A stretch of DNA of 64,000 nucleotides, taken from NCBI GenBank assembly GCA_027488855.1, contig JAIYAV010000233.1, forward strand, positions 34,375-98,374, given 5' to 3'. The notes beneath the pieces are model-generated. The model ran no database searches, had not been told where the DNA came from, and saw only the letters and a program-made list of their open reading frames with translations. A program made the position numbers and the translations under genes. The stretch's first letter is position 1; each line of letters begins with the position of its first letter. This document shows, in pieces, positions 28,666 through 38,645 of the stretch. Source of the stretch: Saprospiraceae bacterium (GTDB taxonomy: Bacteria > Bacteroidota > Bacteroidia > Chitinophagales > Saprospiraceae).

Positions 28666-30192
28666 TTAATGCTTAAAATGCCGTACCCCCGTCATCACCA
28701 TCGCCAGCCCGTGCGCATCCGCATAATCCACACTGTCCTGATCGCGGATAGAACCTCCTGGTTGTACTACCGCCGTTACACCGGCTTCGTGGGCCAATTG
28801 TACACTATCGGCGAAAGGGAAAAATGCATCCGAAGCCATCACTGCACCATGGATGTCCAAACCAAAACGATTGGCTTTTTCAATGGCGTGGCGCATAGAA
28901 TCCACCCGAGAAGTTTGTCCACAGCCCATGCCAATCAGTTGGGCATTTTTGGCCAAGGCAATTGCGTTTGACTTGAGGTGTTTGACGCATTTATTGGCAA
29001 AAATCATGTCTTTGATCTCTGGCGTAGTCGGTGCTTTTTTAGAAACGACTTTAAAATCGCTCTCCGTTTCGATTGCTAAGTCGGTGTCTTGCTCGATCAC
29101 TCCATTGAGCAAACTGCGGAAATTGCGCGCTTGTACATCAAAGTGTTTGATTTTGAGCAAAATCCGGTTTTTCTTTTTCACCAAAAGCTCCGCTGCTGCT
29201 GGATCAAAATCGGGTGCCAACAAGACCTCGTAAAATATTTCGTCTACTGCCTGAGCCGTAGCCAGGTCAACTTTTGTATTGGAAATCAAAATTCCGCCGA
29301 AGGCCGATACATTGTCCGCCTGAAGCGCAGCCTGCCAGGCTTCCAACACCGTAGGACGGGTGGCTACCCCACAAGCGTTGGTGTGCTTGAGGATGGCAAA
29401 GGTGGGCTCATCGTCCAAAAACTCTCGCATCAAAGCGACAGCTGCGTCAATGTCGACCATGTTGTTGAAGGAAATCGCTTTTCCCCCAAGTTTTTCAAAC
29501 AACTGTTCCAAGTCGCCATGGAATACCGCTTTTTGGTGCGGGTTCTCCCCATAACGCAGGGCTTCGTGTTGAATCAGGCTATGTTTGAACAAGGGTTCTT
29601 GTACTCCTCGGTTGAAATAATTAAAAATGGCAGTATCGTAATGGCTGGACACCAAAAAGCCCCGGCGAGCCAGTTCCTTGCGGTCTTCCAGTTCAGTAGC
29701 GCCTTGTTTGGTTTGGATCAGTTCCAGGAAAAAAGGATAATCACTGCGTGAAGCCACAATGGCTACATCCTGACAATTTTTGGCCGCTGCCCGAATCAGG
29801 GAAATACCCCCAATGTCAATTTTTTCGATGATGGTTTTTTCATCGCTGGTGCTGGCTACGGTTTCCTCAAAAGGATAGAGGTCGACGATCACCAGGTCAA
29901 TTTCGGGGATCTCGTATTGCGCCAACTGGGCTTGGTGTTTTTCTTCCCGCCGCGCCAGAATGCCGCCAAAAATTTTGGGGTGCAGCGTTTTTACCCGCCC
30001 ATCCAGAATAGAAGGGTAGGAGGTCAGGTCTTCAACCGGGATAACCGGAATCCCCAGTTCCTCAATAAATTGTTGAGTTCCGCCCGTTGAATAGAGCGTT
30101 ACGCCATGCTGGTGCAATTCGCGAATAATCGGTTCTAGTCCATCCTTATAGTACACAGAAATAAGGGCCGACTGAATTTTCTTATGTGCCAT
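28666..30192 (-). CDS. purH: Bifunctional AICAR transformylase/IMP cyclohydrolase
   Basis: ALISVYYKDGLEPIIRELHQHGVTLYSTGGT; RVKTLHPKIFGGIL; ILKHTNACGVA; SDAFFPFADSVQLAHEAGVTAVVQPGGSIRDQDSVDYADAHGLAMVMTGVRHFKH. Confidence 0.98.
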   Translation of the reverse strand: MAHKKIQSALISVYYKDGLEPIIRELHQHGVTLYSTGGTQQFIEELGIPVIPVEDLTSYPSILDGRVKTLHPKIFGGILARREEKHQAQLAQYEIPEIDLVIVDLYPFEETVASTSDEKTIIEKIDIGGISLIRAAAKNCQDVAIVASRSDYPFFLELIQTKQGATELEDRKELARRGFLVSSHYDTAIFNYFNRGVQEPLFKHSLIQHEALRYGENPHQKAVFHGDLEQLFEKLGGKAISFNNMVDIDAAVALMREFLDDEPTFAILKHTNACGVATRPTVLEAWQAALQADNVSAFGGILISNTKVDLATAQAVDEIFYEVLLAPDFDPAAAELLVKKKNRILLKIKHFDVQARNFRSLLNGVIEQDTDLAIETESDFKVVSKKAPTTPEIKDMIFANKCVKHLKSNAIALAKNAQLIGMGCGQTSRVDSMRHAIEKANRFGLDIHGAVMASDAFFPFADSVQLAHEAGVTAVVQPGGSIRDQDSVDYADAHGLAMVMTGVRHFKH

Positions 30193-30623
30193 TGTTTGGT
30201 AGATAATAAAGTCTAGTTTGAAAAAAGATGCGCAAAGGTAAATAGTTTTTGCGATTGTGGGAAGTTAGAAGAAGGGATTACCAAAGTGCAGAAATAAAAA
30301 GAGGCAAGGCGATGAACGCCCTGCCCCCAAAATGTAATAAGTTCCCCCTATAAACAATCTTTATACATATGGACGAAGTCCAGAGTAAGCATTTGAAAAA
30401 AGGTCTTTTAAATTTTACGCAGTTTTGTGATTCACCGGTTGGTGAACACACTAAATTGATTGGGACGGAAATTTAAGGTTTAGACTACAAAGGTAAAGGG
30501 TTTAGTTCGTTTTGCAAATTTTATCTTAAGACGAGAGATTAAAGCGAAGTCACCTATTTGCTGGTTTTTTTTTTTAGTTTTTTAAAAGTTGTCATACCGT
30601 ATTGATTTACAATATTTTTTAAA

Positions 30624-30662
30624 AAACCCGCTGAAAGGTTCATTCACCTTTCGAGCGGGTTT
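30624..30662 (-). terminator. Rho-independent-type terminator downstream of the aspartate kinase gene
   Basis: aaacccgctgaaaggt tcattc acctttcgagcgggttt; A-rich tract on + side corresponds to U-tract for minus transcription. Confidence 0.75.
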
Positions 30663-30719
30663 GATTATGCATTCAGTATGCCCTAACCAGAAAAAAAATC
30701 ACTGAATGCGTTTCTTAGC

Positions 30720-32069
30720 CTAAAAATTTACTGACAGCGTAGTATTTGTGTTTTGAAATAAGTGCTTGTGCAGGCTGCGCAGGGCAGCGTTTTTGGCATC
30801 CCGACTCACCAGAATTGAGATGTTGTTGCTACTCCCACCGTAAGAAACCATGCGCAGTGGAATACTTTCCAGCGCCGAAAAAATATGTTTGGTTACTTCG
30901 GTATGCGCACTCAGTGCATCTCCCACGATACAGATGATCGACTGATTCTTGTCTACACTCACTTCTCCAAAGAGCTCCAGCGAGCGAATGATGTCTGGCA
31001 AGTGTTTGTCGGAATCGATGGTCAAAGAAACCGATACTTCGGAAGTGGTGATCATGTCAATCGGTGTCCGGTACTGCTCGAATACTTCAAATACCCGGCG
31101 CAAAAAGCCGTAAGCATGCAACATTCGCCCGCTTTGAATTTTGATGGCCGTGATGTCGTCTTTTGCTGCAATGGCGGTGATGGTCCGGTTGGAAGATGCA
31201 TTTGAAATCAGGGTTCCTGGCGATTTTGGCTCAAAAGTGTTTTTGAGTACAATCGGCACCTGACGGTCTTCCGCTGGGATGACACAGGTGGGGTGCAAAA
31301 TTTTGGCCCCGAAGTAAGCCAGCTCGGCAGCTTCCCGGTACGATACTTGGCGGATCGGCCAGGTGTTTTCCACGATGCGCGGATCGTTGTTGTGGATACC
31401 ATCAATGTCAGTCCAAATTTGAATTTCTTCAGCTTGGATAGCGGCACCGATCAAGGTTGCACTGTAATCACTACCACCGCGTTGCAGGTTGTCGACTTCA
31501 TCGGCGGCATTGCGACAAATGTAGCCTTGGGTGATGAAATAAGTGGCCAATGGGTGCTGTTGTGACAACAAGAGCTCCAAACGTTTTTGGATCCACTCCA
31601 TATCCGGTTCTTCGTGCTCGTCGATGCGCATAAAATCCAGCGCGGACAAGAGCACCGAAGGCCGCTCGATGTATTCGAGGTAGATTTGGAACAGATTGGT
31701 GGAAATCACTTCGCCCTGGGCCAAAATCCATTTTTCATGGCTGGCTTCAAAACGATTGACCCACAACAATTGCTCCATGCCATCAAAAATCGCCCTTACT
31801 ACCGCGTGACCTCTCTCCTGAAAGGGTTCAACTGGCAGCAGCTCATTCACAAATACCCGGTATTCTTCACGCAAGGCGGCCAGCTTGATGGAAGCTACCT
31901 CAATCTGCTGTTTGCGAATGAGTTCACTCAATTCCACCAACTTATTGGTCGTGCCAGACACCGCCGACAGTACTACAATTTTGGGCAACCCATCATCGAT
32001 CAATTCTCCTACCCGACGCATCCTTTCCGGACTTCCTACCGATGTGCCACCAAATTTCAGAACTTGCAT
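30720..32069 (-). CDS. lysC: Aspartate kinase (monofunctional, ACT domains)
   Basis: MQVLKFGGTSVGSPERM; VVLSAVSGTTNKL; QRGGSDYSATLIGAA; WTDIDGIHNNDPRIV; AELAYFGAKILHP. Confidence 0.95.
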   Translation of the reverse strand: MQVLKFGGTSVGSPERMRRVGELIDDGLPKIVVLSAVSGTTNKLVELSELIRKQQIEVASIKLAALREEYRVFVNELLPVEPFQERGHAVVRAIFDGMEQLLWVNRFEASHEKWILAQGEVISTNLFQIYLEYIERPSVLLSALDFMRIDEHEEPDMEWIQKRLELLLSQQHPLATYFITQGYICRNAADEVDNLQRGGSDYSATLIGAAIQAEEIQIWTDIDGIHNNDPRIVENTWPIRQVSYREAAELAYFGAKILHPTCVIPAEDRQVPIVLKNTFEPKSPGTLISNASSNRTITAIAAKDDITAIKIQSGRMLHAYGFLRRVFEVFEQYRTPIDMITTSEVSVSLTIDSDKHLPDIIRSLELFGEVSVDKNQSIICIVGDALSAHTEVTKHIFSALESIPLRMVSYGGSSNNISILVSRDAKNAALRSLHKHLFQNTNTTLSVNF

Positions 32070-32220
32070 GATTGTTTACTTGATACTGTGAATAACCAAT
32101 GGACAACTACCAGCGAGTCATCTTTGATTGATGAAACAAATGTAGAGGGTGAAAATAAAAACTGGAATTTTTAACTTGTAATTGTACGAAAAAATATATT
32201 TTCGTTAAAATTTAAACAAA

Positions 32221-32880
32221 GTGATAAAAATTTCTGAACACGTCAATCAAATCATCAGCAGTTCCCCATTTATGCTGGAGGCATTGGCAGATGGATTGGT
32301 CAATGTATCGTCCCTGGCACGCAAAATTCAGCCAGACGTGGAAAAAGCAGCGGGTAAAGAGGTCAACAGCAGTGCCATTGTCATGGCCATCAACCGCATG
32401 CCCTTGGGCGATTTGTTGCATTTGGACAAAAACCTGCGCCTCTTTTTTCGGAAAATGACCGACATCAGTGTGCGTTCCGGCCTCTTGGACTATACCTTCC
32501 TCAACTCCGAGACCCTGCTAACCAGACAAGTGGAACTGCTCAATGCCATCAGTGAAGCAGCCAAGGTTTTTTACTCTTTTTCCCAAGGGGTATCGGAAAC
32601 CACCATCGTTATTTCGGAAAGTATGGGCGAAAAACTGGAGGAAATTTTTCACAGCGAAAAAATGCTAATCAAGGAAAAAGACCTCTGCTCGATCAGTTTG
32701 ATGCTCCCCGAAGGCAACCAGGCCATTTACGGGGTGTACTACTACATCCTCAAAGAATTGGCCCTCAATGGGATCAACCTCGTGGAAATGATCTCTACTT
32801 CGAATGAATATACGATCGTGTTGTCGAATCGAGATTTGGATAAGGCATTTTCGTTGTTGATGGGGTTGAGGCATCGGTAG
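32221..32880 (+). CDS. ACT-domain-containing protein related to aspartate kinase regulatory region, divergent to aspartate kinase
   Basis: GTG start; N-terminal helical region; C-terminal LCSISLMLPEGNQAIYGVYYYILKELALNGINLVEMISTSNEYTIVLSNRDLDKAFSLL resembles ACT repeats. Confidence 0.6.
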   Translation: MIKISEHVNQIISSSPFMLEALADGLVNVSSLARKIQPDVEKAAGKEVNSSAIVMAINRMPLGDLLHLDKNLRLFFRKMTDISVRSGLLDYTFLNSETLLTRQVELLNAISEAAKVFYSFSQGVSETTIVISESMGEKLEEIFHSEKMLIKEKDLCSISLMLPEGNQAIYGVYYYILKELALNGINLVEMISTSNEYTIVLSNRDLDKAFSLLMGLRHR

Positions 32881-32938
32881 TAATGGCAATAAATTTGTAA
32901 TATTGTATTGCCCTCGCTTCATACACATATTCTGACCC

Positions 32939-33628
32939 ATGCAACACCTAGACACTCTCCTTCAAAAAATGATCCAGCAAGCCGATACCTGGGAAAAATC
33001 CGCTGATCGGCGCTACATCTTTCTGCGTTGTTACAGCATGATGAGTACCAATATGGTTGCGGCCATTCGGGAGGGGCAATTTGAAGACCCGGATTGGGTA
33101 AGTATTCTCATGCAACGTTTTGCTGAGTATTATTTTGTGGCCCTGGAGGCCTACGAACACCGGGCTGAGCATACCTCCAGCGTATGGAAGCAAGCACATG
33201 AGGCGGCCCAACATCAAGAGCTACATGTGTTGCAAAACCTACTGCTCGGAGTCAATGCCCACATCAATTACGATTTACCGCTGTCCTTATACGATTGTTT
33301 GTGCCAGGAATGGACTACCCTCGACGATGCCCAGCGTCGCTCCCGCCAAAACGACCACGAAACCGTGAATGCCATCATCAGCAGTACCATTGATGCAGTG
33401 CAGGATACCGTGGTAGAACCAGCTTCGCCAATCATGGCCGTAGTTGATCGGGTTTTGGGGCGTATGGATGAATGGCTACTTTCACAACTCATCAGCAGTT
33501 GGCGACAGGAGGTCTGGAATGTGGCCATACGCATGTTGGAAGCAACCGATGCAGCATCGCTGGAAAGCATCCGGCAAGAGCAGGAACGGAGGGTATTGGA
33601 AAAAGGGGCGGGGTTGTTGGGTGGATAA
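32939..33628 (+). CDS. DUF5995-like protein
   Basis: DTLLQKMIQQADTWEKSADRRYIFLRCYSMMSTNM...GVNAHINYDLPLSL; recalled family pattern, not searched. Confidence 0.6.
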   Translation: MQHLDTLLQKMIQQADTWEKSADRRYIFLRCYSMMSTNMVAAIREGQFEDPDWVSILMQRFAEYYFVALEAYEHRAEHTSSVWKQAHEAAQHQELHVLQNLLLGVNAHINYDLPLSLYDCLCQEWTTLDDAQRRSRQNDHETVNAIISSTIDAVQDTVVEPASPIMAVVDRVLGRMDEWLLSQLISSWRQEVWNVAIRMLEATDAASLESIRQEQERRVLEKGAGLLGG

Positions 33629-33905
33629 GGATTGGGTTACCTATTTCCTGATTTATTGAATAATCAGACTTTGAGGTACAGATGGTAAACGTGATAGGGT
33701 GGGGCGGATTGTGTGATTTTGAAAATCGGAAGGGCGCTACCCTTCCTTGATAGATATCGCCCTTTCATGGCTGGTGTAGCGTGTTGTGATTTGCCAGAGA
33801 TTGGGGACACCAAATCCCGGCTTTCGCCACCGCACCCGCACATTCACACCCACACAACACACACTTTTTCCTACCTTTGCCGTTCAATATCCAAAAAAAG
33901 TCCGC

Positions 33906-35402
33906 ATGACGCGTTTATACCTTTACGTTCTCATCCTCTTCAGCATCGCTATTGCCCTTGGTTCCTGCAACGACGACGAAAGCTTCACCACCGATGCCAA
34001 TGCCAAGCTGGCTTTTTCTACGGATACCCTGCGTTTTGATACCGTTTTTACCCGGCGCGGATCGGCGGTGCGCTACATCAAAATCATCAACAACAACGAC
34101 CAACCCATTCGGGTCTCCAAAATATTTTTGCTCAACCGCGACAAATCGAAGTTTACGTTGAACGTGGATGGCATTCCCGGGCGCGAGTTTCAGGACGTAG
34201 AAATTTACGCCAACGACAGCATCTACCTCTTTGCCACGGTGACCATTGACCCCAACGCCCCCCTGTCGGTGAGCCCCTTTATTGTGGATGAAAAAGTGAT
34301 TTTTGAAACCAATGGTAATGTACAAGAAGTAACCCTGGAAGCCTGGGGGCAAAACGCCAATTATTTCCCCAGCCGCTTCAATGGCGGGAAGCCGGTGGTG
34401 TTGTCCTGCCGCAATAGCGAAATTACGTTTAATGACCCCAAGCCGTACGTATTTTACGGCGCCGTTTTTATCGACAGCTGCACGCTGAACATTCCCGCCG
34501 GTACACGCATCTATGTGCATGGGGGGGTGGCCAAAAACGACCTGTTCGACATTTACAACGACGGCCTAATCTACGTGCTGCGCAATGGGCGTTTGAATGT
34601 AAAAGGCAGCAAAGAAAAACCCGTGATCATTCAGGGTGACCGCCTCGAAGAATCCTTTCAGGACGATGCTGGGCAGTGGAATGGCATCTTCATCGGGCGT
34701 GGCAGCCGGGGCAATGTGATCGAATATACCACCATCAAGAACTCCAATATTGGGGTGTATGTGGATTCTTCGGCGCAGTTGACCATTCGAAATTCCCGCT
34801 TTTACAATACTGCTGGCAGTGGACTGCTGGCCATCCACAGTACGGTGACGGCTGAAAATTGCCTGTTTTACAACAATCAGGTAACTTCCGTGACCCTGCG
34901 CCACGGGGGTGATTACAACTTTACCTACTGTACCATGGTGAGTTATGGCATTCGGGCCTCGGCTTTGGGCATGAACAATTTCCGCTGTTACAAAGAAGAT
35001 TGTAGTGTAGCCAATGTGTACCGCCTCAACGCCAATTTCCGCAACTGTGTCATCTACGGCTCAGACCGCGACGAAATGGAATTGAGCGACGCCTCCCAAG
35101 GTCAAACCGCAGGGATCTTCAATGTGAAATTTGAAAATTGTGTCGTAAAGGTTCAAGACTTAATCGCCCGTGGTCAATTTGTCAATTTTTTGGGCGAAAT
35201 ATGTGATCCATGTATCAATGGCAAGTCGACGGATAAGGTCTTTAAGGATCCGAACAAAGATGATTATCGACTGGATAGTTTGTCAATTGCACTCGACTAC
35301 GGCAAGCCGATCAAGACTCCACGCGCCATTACTACCGACATTGAGAATGCCACACGCAATGCGCAAAAGCCCGACCCTGGTTGCTTTGAACGTCAGCAGT
35401 GA
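33906..35402 (+). CDS. Lipoprotein with right-handed parallel beta-helix region
   Basis: Start at MTRLYLYVLILFSIAIALGSC (lipobox); NVIEYTTIKNSNIGVYVDSSAQLTIRNSRFYNTAGSGLLAIHSTVTAENCLFYNN repeats. Confidence 0.75.
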   Translation: MTRLYLYVLILFSIAIALGSCNDDESFTTDANAKLAFSTDTLRFDTVFTRRGSAVRYIKIINNNDQPIRVSKIFLLNRDKSKFTLNVDGIPGREFQDVEIYANDSIYLFATVTIDPNAPLSVSPFIVDEKVIFETNGNVQEVTLEAWGQNANYFPSRFNGGKPVVLSCRNSEITFNDPKPYVFYGAVFIDSCTLNIPAGTRIYVHGGVAKNDLFDIYNDGLIYVLRNGRLNVKGSKEKPVIIQGDRLEESFQDDAGQWNGIFIGRGSRGNVIEYTTIKNSNIGVYVDSSAQLTIRNSRFYNTAGSGLLAIHSTVTAENCLFYNNQVTSVTLRHGGDYNFTYCTMVSYGIRASALGMNNFRCYKEDCSVANVYRLNANFRNCVIYGSDRDEMELSDASQGQTAGIFNVKFENCVVKVQDLIARGQFVNFLGEICDPCINGKSTDKVFKDPNKDDYRLDSLSIALDYGKPIKTPRAITTDIENATRNAQKPDPGCFERQQ

Positions 35403-35644
35403 TCAGGCATTAGCCGACCATTGACGTCGTGTATGTAGTCCAGGCGGATTTCCAGGCCATTGTCCAGGGTGACAAATTCCTCTTTGTTGCGGGTTTCGAG
35501 GTTTACGATGCGTACCTCGCACTGGCGCATGTTGCCCTCAGGCGTTTCAAATTCTACCACTACAATTTTTTGTTGCGTGGCGTATGCCTCCAGTTCATCG
35601 TAAAAGTCGCAACTTATGGGCTTGTAGGGTTGCTTTGGATGCAT
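35393..35644 (-). CDS. Rof (Rho-binding antiterminator)-like small protein
   Basis: MHPKQPYKPISCDFYDELEAYATQQKIVVVEFETPEGNMRQCEVRIVNLETRNKEEFVTLDNGLEIRLDYIHDV resembles Rof (YxPIxCDxYDxLE ... LDxI). Start chosen at the internal Met. Confidence 0.6.
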   Translation of the reverse strand: MHPKQPYKPISCDFYDELEAYATQQKIVVVEFETPEGNMRQCEVRIVNLETRNKEEFVTLDNGLEIRLDYIHDVNGRLMPDHC

Positions 35645-35912
35645 AAGCGTTTCTTTTTGTGTTGTTGACTGATGCCCCACAATTGAGATGGTGGGTGGTA
35701 AGGAACGATTAAAAAATAATTTAGCGTTTTGCCTTGCTCTTTTGAGTTTACTCTTCCCATCTTTTTCGTTAAATAGGCATGCTATTCGCCTCAAAAGATA
35801 CTCGATTAAACTCAAAATAGCGGCGGCAAAATCACTAACTTATTTTTCACTCGTTCCTTTGAGATTTCTAAGTTAAGAATTTTGAATTGAATTGTCAAAT
35901 CAAATATTTGTC

Positions 35913-36746
35913 ATGGCTTCAAATGCAGTAGAAAAGATATCAGTTTTGGGTGCAGGCTGGTTGGGCTGGCCGTTGGCCAAACACTTGCTGAAGCTGGGTT
36001 ACACGGTAAAAACCTCCACAACCACACCCGAAAAGCTCGATTTGTTGCATGCTGAAGGGCTAAATCCCACTTTGCTGCAGGTAGATCAAGGCAAGGTCGA
36101 GCTCAGCGATCCTGCATTTTTTGACACAGATTTGATAATTCTCAATATTCCTCCTTCGCGGCGCAGGCCCGATGTAGAACTTTGGTATCCTACCCAAATT
36201 CAGGCGATTGTGGAGTTGGCTAAAGCGCGTGGGGTGGCAAAAATTTTGTTTGTAGGTTCCACCAGTGTTTATGGCGATGTAAATGCCGAGGTGACTGAAG
36301 ATTCGGAATTAAAGCCTGATACCGCCTCCGCGCGAGCCTTGATTCAGGCTGAAAAAATCGTAAAAACCAATTATCCCAGTGAAAATTCCACGATCCTGCG
36401 CATGTCCGGTTTGGTAGGTGGGGATCGCAAAGCGGGCCGCTTTTTTGCTGGCAAACGCGATGTACCCGAAGGCAATGCCCCGGTCAATTTAGTCCACCTC
36501 GATGATTGTATTGGCGTAATTGAAGCGCTGATTCAGCAGGCGGCTTGGGGCAAACTGTACAATGTATGCGCCGATGATCATCCGCGCAAAGCTGATTATT
36601 ACACTGCGCAAGCTGTGGCCGAAGGTTTTGACCCACCCACTTTTTTGCCAGATGAGGCACCTCGGTATAAGGTGGTGAGCAATGAGAAGGTGAGAAGGGA
36701 GTTGGGGTATGTTTTTAAGCGAAAAGTGAAAAGCTATCAGGTATGA
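35913..36746 (+). CDS. NAD(P)-dependent epimerase/oxidoreductase (YeeZ-like SDR)
   Basis: ISVLGAGWLGWPLAKHL; FVGSTSVYGD; LRMSGLVGGDRKAGRFFAGK; VNLVHLDDCIGVIEAL. Confidence 0.85.
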   Translation: MASNAVEKISVLGAGWLGWPLAKHLLKLGYTVKTSTTTPEKLDLLHAEGLNPTLLQVDQGKVELSDPAFFDTDLIILNIPPSRRRPDVELWYPTQIQAIVELAKARGVAKILFVGSTSVYGDVNAEVTEDSELKPDTASARALIQAEKIVKTNYPSENSTILRMSGLVGGDRKAGRFFAGKRDVPEGNAPVNLVHLDDCIGVIEALIQQAAWGKLYNVCADDHPRKADYYTAQAVAEGFDPPTFLPDEAPRYKVVSNEKVRRELGYVFKRKVKSYQV

Positions 36747-36818
36747 GCCATCAGCAGTCAGCTATGAGCGGTCAGCAAAAGCTGATAGCTCATAGCTGAT
36801 GGCTCATAGCTGATAGCT
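36732..36818. repeat. Imperfect long inverted repeat between convergent genes
   Basis: agctatcaggtatgagccatcagcagtcagctatgagcggtcagc / gctgatagctcatagctgatggctcatagctgatagct. Confidence 0.8.
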
Positions 36819-36824
36819 ATTCGC

Positions 36825-37679
36825 TTATTTCTTCCACTCCGCAATCGAAGCTTCGTTCATGCGCACGTAATCCTGGTTGTTTTCTTTTTTAGCTGCAGCC
36901 AGAGACTTCATAGCCACATCGATGGCTTCTTTTTTGCGACCCAGGTCGGCCAGGATCAAAGACTCTTTGCGCAAAGTCCAGAACTGTGGAGACATGGCGT
37001 TAGCCTTTTGAACCCATTCCAAAGCCTTGTTCAGGTCTTTTTTGGTATCGTGGTAGTAGGAACCAGCGGTGTAATAATCGTTGGCAGAAGCACCAGCCAA
37101 TACACGGTCGATGTTGGCTTTTACCTTAGCATCTACGTCTACACTCAGGGGCATGCTCACCTTGGTGTTTTCCCAGATGATGTTGATGCTGGCCTTGTCC
37201 ATCGTTTGATCGTTGATGTCGATGGTGAAGGTTTCTACTTTTTCAGCCAATTTTTGTGGCTTCAAAGTCCAGGTTGCAGCGGCAGTTTTGTCGCCATAAC
37301 CACCTGAGTTAGGCGTGTCGTAGGTGAAGAACATCACTTTCCACTCGCTGGCACCAGGAGTAGTGAAAATGGCATAATCGCCTTTTTTTACTGCTGTTCC
37401 ACCAATGGTTACATCATCGCTGAAGGAAATTTTGGTAGCCGAGTTGGCACCAGTTCTCCACATGGCACCGAAAGGCACGACGGCTGTTTTGTCAGCACTA
37501 AAAATCGTACGACCTTTGATGCTAGGGCGAGAGTAAAGCAGGGTTACATCGGTAAGGCCTACTCTGGTTTTTAGCTCAACCGTAGGGCTGGCTGCAGGTG
37601 TTTGAATTTGGGCACTCAGTGGCATAGCAAATGCTAAAGCCATGGAAAGGGCTGCAATAATCGAGCAGAACTTTTTCAT
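36825..37679 (-). CDS. DUF2911 domain-containing secreted protein
   Basis: SPTVELKTRVGLTDVTLLYSRPSIKGRTIFSADKTAVVPFGAMWRTGANSATKISFSDDVTIGGTAVKKGDYAIFTTPGASEW; start at MKKFCSIIAALSMALAFAMPLSAQ. Confidence 0.9.
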   Translation of the reverse strand: MKKFCSIIAALSMALAFAMPLSAQIQTPAASPTVELKTRVGLTDVTLLYSRPSIKGRTIFSADKTAVVPFGAMWRTGANSATKISFSDDVTIGGTAVKKGDYAIFTTPGASEWKVMFFTYDTPNSGGYGDKTAAATWTLKPQKLAEKVETFTIDINDQTMDKASINIIWENTKVSMPLSVDVDAKVKANIDRVLAGASANDYYTAGSYYHDTKKDLNKALEWVQKANAMSPQFWTLRKESLILADLGRKKEAIDVAMKSLAAAKKENNQDYVRMNEASIAEWKK

Positions 37680-37919
37680 AGTTACGTTTGATTTATGAAA
37701 TAAAGATGGTAAAACAAAGTTGTGGCTTGCAAACGTTATATTCATCCATTTATTTTCAGGTAAAGGTAGTAGTTGTACACCCTTTGTGGTGTATCAATGT
37801 TATTGTTTGTGCAAACCAAACATGCCAGACAAGTTTTCTGGTATCTCTTACAATTTAAGGTGTCAAAAAGTTTACGCCACAGATTACTTAATCTATTTTA
37901 GCCCCAAAAACTGTAAAAA

Positions 37920-38306
37920 ATGACCATTGCACTGATCGCACACGATAGCAAAAAGGTAGATATGGTAGGTTTTGTTCGCGACCACATCGATTTTTTTAAA
38001 GAACACGACATTCACCTCATCGCTACGGGCACCACCGGATCTTACTTAGAAAAAGCTGGCTTGGAAATTGAACGGATGCTCAGCGGCCCTCTCGGTGGCG
38101 ACGCTCAGATCGCCAGTCGCATGGTGGAAGGGAAAGTTGACATGATCATCTTCTTTCGCGACCCCCTCGGCAAACACCCCCACGAAGTGGATGTCAGCAT
38201 GCTGATGCGCTTGTGCGATGTGCACAATGTTCCGCTGGCTACCAATCCCGCCGCTGGCCTGCGCTTTGTACAATCCCTGCAACTCGAAATGGACAAAGGA
38301 ATTTAG
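37920..38306 (+). CDS. mgsA: Methylglyoxal synthase
   Basis: IALIAHDSKKVDMVGF; LIATGTTGSYLEKAGLEIERMLSGPLGGDAQIA; MIIFFRDPLGKHPHEVDVSMLMRLCDVHNVPLATNPAA. Confidence 0.97.
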   Translation: MTIALIAHDSKKVDMVGFVRDHIDFFKEHDIHLIATGTTGSYLEKAGLEIERMLSGPLGGDAQIASRMVEGKVDMIIFFRDPLGKHPHEVDVSMLMRLCDVHNVPLATNPAAGLRFVQSLQLEMDKGI

Positions 38307-38342
38307 GAATCTTGGGCAGCCTACCTAGGGCTGCCTCAACAT

Positions 38343-38520
38343 GGCCTTCCATTCCTGGAGGACACCGCCAACCCACGGATTTATCCGCAAGAAAGGGTGT
38401 GTGTGTGAAGTGTGATGGTGTGGGTGTGTTGGCTTTCCATTCCTCCAAGAATTTACGCCAACCCACGGATTTATCCGTGGGAGGCCACCATACATCCCAC
38501 CCCACGAATTTATTCGTGGG
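38343..38520. repeat. Two tandem-related copies of a composite palindromic repeat (one truncated, 38343-38390; one full, 38431-38520)
   Basis: ggccttccattcctggaggacaccgccaacccacggatttatccg and ggctttccattcctccaagaatttacgccaacccacggatttatccgtgggaggccaccatacatcccaccccacgaatttattcgtggg. Confidence 0.85.
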
Positions 38521-38645
38521 AAGAAGGGAAGGGAGCCGTGGGATTCTGTGCCGCAGGCACAGAAAAAGCCCTGCTCCTAGAAAGAAGAAGCAGGGCCCAA
38601 AATATAAAGCTATGAAAACTAAACTTGTAGGGTGGAAGATTAAGA

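Noticed and set aside
30301-30330. Hairpin ggcaaggcgatgaacgccctgcc upstream of purH considered as riboswitch
   Set aside because: Too short, no recognisable purine-riboswitch or other aptamer core; could be a chance or terminator-like stem.
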